Source of the DNA: UBA2588 sp964343075
GTDB taxonomy: Bacteria > Chloroflexota > Dehalococcoidia > Lucifugimonadales > UBA3495
Length of the DNA: 10,824 nt
Direction of reading: 5' to 3'
Assembly: GCA_964343075.1 (NCBI GenBank)
Contig: CAYFGT010000027.1
Location: 1-10,824 of the forward strand
Both the position numbers and the translations under genes were made by a program. Within the stretch, counting starts at the first letter, position 1. The number at the start of each line of letters is the position of its first letter. The notes beneath the pieces were generated by a model. That model worked only from the letters and a program-made list of their open reading frames with translations. It made no database searches and was not told where the DNA came from. This document shows positions 6,705 through 10,824 of the stretch, in pieces.

Positions 6705-6733
6705 AGTGTACAACGTATAATCTCGTGGGTAAA
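6705..6733 (-). promoter_or_regulatory. candidate promoter of the AXE1-like gene
   Basis: On the minus strand TTTACC (6733-6728) precedes TACACT (6710-6705) by 17 bases. Each hexamer matches consensus at four of six positions. Its -35 box directly abuts the -35 box of the divergent candidate on the plus strand, so one regulator could act on both genes. Prediction by eye. Confidence 0.33.
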
Positions 6734-6763
6734 TTGTTGTCATCAGATTTAGACTGGTACAAT
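6734..6763 (+). promoter_or_regulatory. candidate promoter of the AroQ-like gene
   Basis: TTGTTG (6734-6739) precedes TACAAT (6758-6763) by 18 bases. Transcription would begin near 6770, about 22 bases before the ATG at 6792. AGGGG at 6781-6785 is the ribosome-binding site. Confidence 0.45.
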
Positions 6764-6791
6764 GCAATAAGTTTAGTAATAGGGGTGTCTT

Positions 6792-7217
6792 ATGAAAGTA
6801 TTAGTGATTCATGGAGCAGGAATGAATATGAGAGGGAAAGTTAATATAGAAACTTTCGGTACTATGACTCTGCCCGAATATGATGCAAAAATTAATGAAT
6901 ATGCAGACGCATTGGATATTGAAGTTGAGATCATTCAATCAAATATAGAGGGCGAAATTGTAAACAAATTATATGAAGCTCATGAGGCTGGTTATGCTGC
7001 AGCTCTAATCAATCCTTCAGGATACACGACGAGTGATGGCCCTTTAAGAGCGGCAATAACCCAAGTAGGATTCCCGACTATAGAGGTGCATATTTCCAAT
7101 CCTTCATCTAGAGGGACAGTATCCACAATTCAACAGGTTAGTAAAGGATCTGTATATGGGTTTGGAATATACGGGTATTATTTAGCTTTGAACGCGGTAA
7201 AAAACGTTCTTGCTTAA
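6792..7217 (+). CDS. type II dehydroquinase (AroQ)-fold protein with a degenerate active site
   Basis: A 141-residue protein with the flavodoxin-like fold of type II 3-dehydroquinate dehydratase. The family outline is clear: LVIHGAGMNMRG (4-15), EIIQSNIEGEIVNKLYEA (46-63), ALINPSGYT (71-79), IEVHISN (97-103) and the C-terminal GFGIYGYYLAL (123-133). When it is aligned by eye to Mycobacterium tuberculosis AroQ, several catalytic residues are changed. The catalytic Tyr24 is F22, Asn12 is G10, lid Arg19 is V17, His81 is T80, and His106 is replaced by Ser. Retained are N74, E98, H100 and S102. Loss of the catalytic Tyr and Arg makes canonical dehydroquinate dehydration improbable, so I give no gene symbol; it may act on another substrate or bind a ligand. 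It stands alone, divergent from an esterase, with no shikimate gene nearby, and its stop codon overlaps that of the small gene at 7214. Confidence 0.8.
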   Translation: MKVLVIHGAGMNMRGKVNIETFGTMTLPEYDAKINEYADALDIEVEIIQSNIEGEIVNKLYEAHEAGYAAALINPSGYTTSDGPLRAAITQVGFPTIEVHISNPSSRGTVSTIQQVSKGSVYGFGIYGYYLALNAVKNVLA

Positions 7218-7384
7218 CCACACCTCAAGCAGCGATGTTCAGTGAAAATAGTGTCTTGTTGGTTGGGTTCTGTTAAAGCGTAGTCTAATAATATTCTGAC
7301 TACTTTATCACTCGACCTGATTTTGTATTTTTCTTGAATGGATTCAATGAATTTTACTTGGTCTGGATTGAGTTGTATTTCCAT
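7214..7384 (-). CDS. small ribbon-helix-helix-like protein with a C-terminal HxCxxC tail
   Basis: A 56-residue protein (MEIQLNPDQV...) whose first 38 residues look like a ribbon-helix-helix fold: a short strand EIQLN, helix A DQVKFIESIQEKY, a turn containing IRSSD, and helix B KVVRILLDYAL. Such proteins are dimeric DNA-binding regulators or antitoxins. The last residues, EHRCLRCG, hold H50, C52 and C55, a possible metal-binding tail that plain RHH proteins lack. The ATG at 7384 gives a start exactly at the strand; an in-frame GTG at 7399 would add five residues (MDELA) but has no Shine-Dalgarno sequence, and the ATG itself has only a weak one (GGAC). The stop overlaps that of the convergent AroQ-like gene. 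No toxin gene is adjacent. It lies downstream of the tRNA-Glu on the same strand with no terminator between. The gene is probably real; its function is unknown. Confidence 0.6.
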   Translation of the reverse strand: MEIQLNPDQVKFIESIQEKYKIRSSDKVVRILLDYALTEPNQQDTIFTEHRCLRCG

Positions 7385-7439
7385 AGCTAATTCGTCCACG
7401 TTTAAGTATGTTTGTTTTGTGATTGTCTAGCGGGTTTGA

Positions 7440-7516
7440 TGGTACCCCCGAGGGGATTCGAACCCCTGATCTTTGCCGTGAAAGGGCAATGTCCTGGGCC
7501 GCTAGACGACGGGGGC
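7440..7516 (-). tRNA. tRNA-Glu (anticodon TTC) with encoded CCA
   Basis: Read on the minus strand, the acceptor stem GCCCCCG pairs with CGGGGGT (one G-U at the end), followed by discriminator A (7443) and an encoded CCA (7442-7440). The D-arm region TCGTCTAGCGGCCCAGGAC is the classic bacterial tRNA-Glu sequence. The anticodon stem TTGCC/GGCAA encloses the loop CTTTCAC with anticodon TTC at 7482-7480. The T-arm is AGGGG-TTCGAAT-CCCCT. It begins 20 bases after the argC stop, so it is either processed from the argC transcript or driven by a promoter inside the end of argC; the best candidate there is weak (TTGAAG, 17 bases, TAACTG). Confidence 0.97.
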
Positions 7517-7536
7517 ATTACGCAATTTTACTACAG

Positions 7537-8559
7537 TTATGGGTACACTGCTAGCCCTTCAAGAGCCATAGTTTCAGGGAACCCACTCATCAAATTCATA
7601 TTTTGAACAGCTGCCCCCGCAGCGCCTTTAACCAAATTATCTATACATGATATGACGATTAATTTCCGCGTTTCCTTATGGACTACTGGGTACACAAGAC
7701 ATTTGTTATTGCCCAGTGTTTGTTTGGTTTGAGGCGCACTGTCTGTTACGTCAACAAAATCTTGGCCATTGTAAAAGTCTTTAAACATTTCTACTACAGA
7801 ATCCATTATTTCGTCCGATACGTCTTCATTGAAATCCGCATAACAAGTTGATAAGATTCCTCGAGTCATCGGTATTAGATGAGGAATGAAAGTTACGTCA
7901 AATTCATTATCATTTATAGCAGATAATTCTTGGCTGATTTCTGGTAGATGCCGGTGTCCATTCACAGAATAGGCGTGTACGTTTTCATTTATTTCTGAAT
8001 AATGGGTAGTTAAATTTAATCCCCTTCCTGCACCGGAAACTCCCGATTTACTGTCAACAATTACTTTTTCTTGGATAAGATTGTTTTTAATTGCAGGGGC
8101 TAGCCCTAGGATAGCGCTAGTAGGATAACATCCTGGATTGGCGATTATATTTGATTCCGTAATTTCGTTCCTGTAGAGTTCTGGTAATCCATAAACTGCG
8201 TTTTCTAATAGTTCGGGTTTAGGATGTACAGTCTGATACCATTTCTCGTATATCTGAGGGTCTTTCAATCGGAAGTCAGCGCTGATATCAATCACTTTTA
8301 ATCCGGCTTCTATAAAAGGAAGTAGTGCTTCTGCACTAGCTTTATGCGGAAGTGCGGAAAATACAATATCTACGTTATCATCCAGCTCTTCAGTTAAAGT
8401 GATATCTAATGATGCTAAGTGCGGGAAAACTTCGCCAATATTTTGGCCTGCAGCACTCCTCCCTGTTGCGGAAACGAGTTCTACTTCAGGATGTTGAGCT
8501 ATGATCCTAGCTAGTTCGGATCCTGCATAACCAGTTATGTTTATGATTCCGACTTTCAT
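7537..8559 (-). CDS. argC: N-acetyl-gamma-glutamyl-phosphate reductase
   Basis: A 340-residue NADPH-dependent reductase converting N-acetyl-glutamyl phosphate to N-acetyl-glutamate semialdehyde, the third step of arginine synthesis. The N-terminal dinucleotide-binding motif GITGYAG appears as INITGYAGSELARII (6-20). The catalytic cysteine is C144 in ANPGCYPT, and the active-site His region is NGHRHLPEI (200-208). Other family blocks include SALPHKAS (68-75), VIDISADFRLKD (89-100) and DSKSGVSGAGRG (169-180). Length fits the family. The ATG overlaps the stop of the nth gene as ATGA, and GGAGG upstream lies inside the end of nth, so translation is coupled. No other arginine gene is in the window. 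The LysY reductase of LysW-dependent lysine synthesis is a close relative; the absence of LysW-linked neighbours favours ArgC, but this is not proof. Confidence 0.93.
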   Translation of the reverse strand: MKVGIINITGYAGSELARIIAQHPEVELVSATGRSAAGQNIGEVFPHLASLDITLTEELDDNVDIVFSALPHKASAEALLPFIEAGLKVIDISADFRLKDPQIYEKWYQTVHPKPELLENAVYGLPELYRNEITESNIIANPGCYPTSAILGLAPAIKNNLIQEKVIVDSKSGVSGAGRGLNLTTHYSEINENVHAYSVNGHRHLPEISQELSAINDNEFDVTFIPHLIPMTRGILSTCYADFNEDVSDEIMDSVVEMFKDFYNGQDFVDVTDSAPQTKQTLGNNKCLVYPVVHKETRKLIVISCIDNLVKGAAGAAVQNMNLMSGFPETMALEGLAVYP

Positions 8560-9332
8560 ATGTTTTCCTCCGGGATTTCTGGAGAGTGTGGCACTATCCT
8601 TCTTCGATTGCGTGTTAGTTTATCACTATTGTTAGTATTTTTGCTCTGATGCTTCATAAATGAGTTCTTAGAAGGACAAGCATCTTTAACTACGCATTCG
8701 TAACACTTAGGGTTTTGAGCTGCGCAAGTTTGTCTGCCGTGGGTAATGATGGCTGTATGAAAGGGTGTAATTTGGTCTGGCAGCACAATGCGCTGCAAGA
8801 ACGTATGAGCTTTGTCTACGTTCTGGCTTTTAGGAATTATGCGGAGCCTCTGAGAGACTCTATATATGTGGGTATCGATAGCCATTGCGGGCATTCCTAA
8901 TGAGAAATTTAGCACTATTCCTGCAGATTTTGGCCCAATACCTTTCAATTGGGTTAGCCATTTCACCCCTTCTTCCACGGATAGTTCTTTTAAGAATTGC
9001 AGGTCCAAGCTACCGTTCAAATCTAGAATTTGATTGAGGACAGATTTGATGCGAGGAGCTTTGATCTTCGCTAATCCGCCTCGCTGAATTTGTTTTTCTA
9101 TTTCGGGAACTTCTGCTTGCGCTACTGCTTCTAAGGTGCCAAAATGCTTCATTAAGCTCCCATAAGCTCTTCCTGAATTAATATCAGATGTATGTTGAGA
9201 TAATATAGTGAATACGAGCTCATCAGCTGGTAAAAGCTTCCTGGGCTCCTCAAAAGGTCCATATTCGTCAGTGAGTTTTTCTAATATATATGCTATGTGT
9301 TCACGCCGTGAGGCAATAGAAATCCCAGCCAT
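8556..9332 (-). CDS. nth: endonuclease III (DNA glycosylase/AP lyase)
   Basis: A 258-residue helix-hairpin-helix glycosylase that removes oxidised pyrimidines and nicks abasic sites in base excision repair. The early helix reads LVFTILSQHTSD (39-50). The helix-hairpin-helix LKGIGPKSAG (129-138) carries the catalytic lysine K135, and AIDTHIYRV (151-159) carries the catalytic aspartate D153. Four cysteines, C203, C210, C213 and C219, have the exact CX6CX2CX5C spacing of the Nth [4Fe-4S] cluster. E. coli Nth ends only a few residues after its cluster, but this protein continues for 39 more, rich in Lys, Arg, Asn and Ser (including RNRRR), which looks disordered and basic. It lies 16 bases after the PAC2 gene and overlaps argC by ATGA, forming a PAC2-nth-argC operon. 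In several bacteria this enzyme is equally the MutY-like relative, but the substrate pocket here reads as Nth. Confidence 0.93.
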   Translation of the reverse strand: MAGISIASRREHIAYILEKLTDEYGPFEEPRKLLPADELVFTILSQHTSDINSGRAYGSLMKHFGTLEAVAQAEVPEIEKQIQRGGLAKIKAPRIKSVLNQILDLNGSLDLQFLKELSVEEGVKWLTQLKGIGPKSAGIVLNFSLGMPAMAIDTHIYRVSQRLRIIPKSQNVDKAHTFLQRIVLPDQITPFHTAIITHGRQTCAAQNPKCYECVVKDACPSKNSFMKHQSKNTNNSDKLTRNRRRIVPHSPEIPEENI

Positions 9333-9348
9333 AATTCAATCTCGTACT

Positions 9349-10215
9349 TTAGTTTTGGGGTCGGTTTTTTAAATATTCTTCTAGTTCAGATAGTAAATCT
9401 GAAGGTTCCGGTAGTGGCGTCTCGGACAATTTCTCATCGTATCGGGCTTCTAGGTTTTTGACATATTCTCCAATTTGATCATCATCAAGGATTACTTTTT
9501 GTAGCTCGGACCTAAAATGTTCTTCAGCGTTTCTGAGGTCGGTTAGGTCGATATTTAGGTTCAACATACGGTTTATGAAATTTACAATATGATAGCTTAT
9601 TTGATGGTTTGGAGCTGCTTGTAGGTAATGAGGAGTATGACCCCATATGGAAGTGTAATGAATCCCTTTTTGATTTAGAGCAGTGCTAATAGCGGTGGTG
9701 ATGCCTGTGGCTCCTTGGTACGTAGACCTGTGGATTTGATATGAAGTTAAGATGTCTTGTATGTTTGGTTCAGTAGAAGAACCTGTAATCCGAGTGTCTC
9801 TCGTATGAGGAATAGCGTCCATTAGAGCTCCTAGTTGGATGACATTGCTTATACCCCAAGCTTCGCAAAGGTCAGTAATGATGCTTGCGAATGTTTTCCA
9901 TTTAAGGTTTGGCTCTGTGCCTAAGAATGCGAGGATTTGATTACCATCGGACTTGGTTTCGCATACAAATAGTTCATTTTGAGGCCATACAATATTTCTG
10001 GTCCCTGATTCAGTGGATCTTACAATTGGCCGCTGTTGTGAAAAGTCGAAAAAGTCCTCCGGATCTATATCCAGAATCTTTTCAGAATCCAGATCCCTGA
10101 CGATGTACTTTAAAGCCGTAGTTGCTGATTCGCCCGCGTCAGGCCAACCGCGAAATGCAATGATTAGATTCTGTACCTCGCGGTCAGGTTTGCGCATGTT
10201 CAGTAAATAATCCAT
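9349..10215 (-). CDS. PAC2-family protein, second of two
   Basis: A 288-residue cytosolic protein of the PAC2 (proteasome assembly chaperone 2-like) family, and a clearer member than the one at 1765. Family marks are LIIAFRGWPDAGESATTALKYIV (17-39) with the G-W pair and the following small-residue helix, ILAFLGTEPNLKW (94-106) with the G-x-E-P-N turn, and VIQLGALMDAIPHTRDTRITGS (125-146) with the conserved P-x-T-R element. GATGITTAI (168-176) is the glycine-rich helix start. The C-terminal 60 residues are charged and helical (RNAEEHFRSELQKVI; DLLSELEEYLKN). The ATG has AGGTG a few bases upstream and a good promoter before that. It is the first gene of the unit with nth and argC. Similar genes occur widely in Actinobacteria and Chloroflexota with no settled biochemical role. 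The two PAC2 proteins here are divergent and not recent duplicates. Confidence 0.85.
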   Translation of the reverse strand: MDYLLNMRKPDREVQNLIIAFRGWPDAGESATTALKYIVRDLDSEKILDIDPEDFFDFSQQRPIVRSTESGTRNIVWPQNELFVCETKSDGNQILAFLGTEPNLKWKTFASIITDLCEAWGISNVIQLGALMDAIPHTRDTRITGSSTEPNIQDILTSYQIHRSTYQGATGITTAISTALNQKGIHYTSIWGHTPHYLQAAPNHQISYHIVNFINRMLNLNIDLTDLRNAEEHFRSELQKVILDDDQIGEYVKNLEARYDEKLSETPLPEPSDLLSELEEYLKNRPQN

Positions 10216-10232
10216 TTCACACCTATAATTGT

Positions 10233-10261
10233 ATATTAAATTTAAATAAATACACTTCCAA
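10233..10261 (-). promoter_or_regulatory. promoter of the PAC2-nth-argC unit
   Basis: On the minus strand TTGGAA (10261-10256) is followed after 17 bases by TAATAT (10238-10233), in a very AT-rich gap. Transcription would start near 10226, leaving a short leader that contains the AGGTG ribosome-binding site. The -35 box lies in the loop of a weak 6-base inverted repeat (TACACT 10251-10256, AGTGTA 10268-10273). Confidence 0.5.
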
Positions 10262-10279
10262 GACTTCAGTGTAAAAAAA

Positions 10280-10824
10280 TTAATGGATTCTGTAATCGGA
10301 TTCGTCTTCTAGAGGAAGTAGAATAGCTGATGGATCTAGTTCATCAAGGCCGCTTTCTGCAGCTTCTATAAACCTTTTTAATGTAAGGTCTCCCAAAGGA
10401 GTAGATGATCTTACCGTATCGGCTAGCTCTTTTATTAGTCCTAGGTCTTTCAAAATCACTCGTAATTGCGCTCGGTCCCCGTCGAAATTTCGATTAATCA
10501 TGACTTCGGAATTTCTAGCAAGCATAAAGCTCTGCCCCCATCCAGTATTGACTAGATCAAAAATTTGCTGAGGGTCAGCTCCAGCTTTTGATCCTAACAA
10601 CAACGCCTCAGCCGCTGCTAATGAATGTATACCAACTAATAACTGATTAACTAATTTGACGGCTGTTCCAGATCCAGTCGGCCCCACATGCTGCACCGTT
10701 TGCCCCATCACATCTAACAATGGTAAGACTGTATCAAAAGATTCCTTGTCTCCTCCGCACATGATAGTTAAAGTGCCATCTGAGGCTCTTTCCGTTCCGC
10801 CACTGATCGGTGCATCTAAGAATT
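10280..10824 (-). CDS. 3-hydroxyisobutyrate dehydrogenase-family oxidoreductase (N-terminus outside window)
   Basis: The reading frame is open to the window edge. Beyond the internal Met at 10762, the minus-strand translation continues upstream as FLDAPISGGTERASDGTLTI, the substrate-binding DAPxSGG motif of beta-hydroxyacid dehydrogenases, so the gene starts outside the window. The following GPTGSGTAVKLVNQ contains the catalytic lysine (the family's G-x-x-x-K-x-x-N motif), and VILKDLGLIKELA carries the conserved C-terminal KD pair. The missing part should be the Rossmann NAD(P)-binding domain. Family members oxidise 3-hydroxyisobutyrate or reduce tartronate semialdehyde or related small hydroxyacids; the visible half does not decide between them. 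The gene ends 65 bases before the PAC2 gene downstream, which has its own promoter. Confidence 0.9.
   Translation of the reverse strand, partial: FLDAPISGGTERASDGTLTIMCGGDKESFDTVLPLLDVMGQTVQHVGPTGSGTAVKLVNQLLVGIHSLAAAEALLLGSKAGADPQQIFDLVNTGWGQSFMLARNSEVMINRNFDGDRAQLRVILKDLGLIKELADTVRSSTPLGDLTLKRFIEAAESGLDELDPSAILLPLEDESDYRIH

Noticed and set aside
7440..7516. tRNA-Glu as an attachment site for an integrated element
   Set aside because: I saw no integrase and no repeat of the tRNA 3' end elsewhere in the window; the genes on both sides are ordinary chromosomal genes.
7412..7606. Plus-strand open frame containing PPRGFEPLIF
   Set aside because: This is the antisense of the tRNA-Glu T-arm and anticodon arm, a well-known false protein produced by translating tRNA genes; it also overlaps the end of argC.
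9909..10210. Two overlapping plus-strand frames opposite the second PAC2 gene
   Set aside because: Both lie entirely within a well-supported gene on the other strand and show no protein-like features.
10251..10273. Inverted repeat TACACT/AGTGTA as a terminator of the hydroxyacid dehydrogenase gene
   Set aside because: The stem is only six AT-rich pairs with an 11-base loop, no clean T-run follows on the minus strand, and it overlaps the -35 box of the next gene.
1..10824. CRISPR arrays, insertion sequences, phage or defence genes
   Set aside because: I saw no regularly spaced repeats, transposase motifs, terminal inverted repeats around a gene, or recognisable defence proteins.

Overview
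This is a bacterial window. Gene starts are preceded by Shine-Dalgarno sequences, several upstream regions hold -35/-10 promoters, and a tRNA-Glu carries an encoded CCA end. Base composition is AT-rich by eye. The mix of genes (two PAC2-family proteins, a tandem pair of SMP-30/gluconolactonase proteins, a flavin-dependent acyl-CoA-dehydrogenase-like oxidoreductase, a 3-hydroxyisobutyrate-dehydrogenase-type reductase and an acetyl-xylan-esterase-type hydrolase) resembles marine Chloroflexota of the SAR202/Dehalococcoidia type. That placement is inferred from gene content and was not tested by phylogeny.

Layout. (1) 1-1616, minus strand: the 5' part of an acyl-CoA-dehydrogenase-family gene with its own promoter, preceded by a two-gene unit encoding a Fur-family regulator and a NiCoT/NicO nickel permease. 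A cluster of TTGCAA-like half-sites lies in the regulator's leader, directly downstream of a good promoter. It resembles the published Nur box, so I predict nickel-responsive autoregulation. (2) 1765-5800, plus strand: a compact five-gene unit of PAC2 protein, VOC (possible extradiol) dioxygenase, two tandem SMP-30/gluconolactonases (about 61% identical, gapless by hand count) and exodeoxyribonuclease III. (3) 5797-7217: an AXE1-family esterase (minus) and an AroQ-fold protein (plus) diverge from a short intergenic region with back-to-back promoter candidates. (4) 7214-10215, minus strand: PAC2 protein, endonuclease III, ArgC, tRNA-Glu and a small ribbon-helix-helix-like protein, all closely spaced. 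(5) 10280-10824: the C-terminal part of a beta-hydroxyacid dehydrogenase running off the window.

How the genes relate. Regions 2, 3 and 5 look catabolic (lactone hydrolysis, possible ring cleavage, deacetylation, hydroxyacid oxidation), with no single recognised pathway. Two base-excision-repair enzymes, Xth and Nth, sit about 3 kb apart, each in a transcription unit that begins with a PAC2 gene. The gene that departs most from its family is the AroQ-fold protein at 6792-7217. It keeps the overall type II dehydroquinase pattern but has replaced the catalytic Tyr, the neighbouring Asn and Arg and one active-site His, so it probably does not catalyse the shikimate reaction. I found no CRISPR array, insertion sequence, phage gene or obvious defence system.
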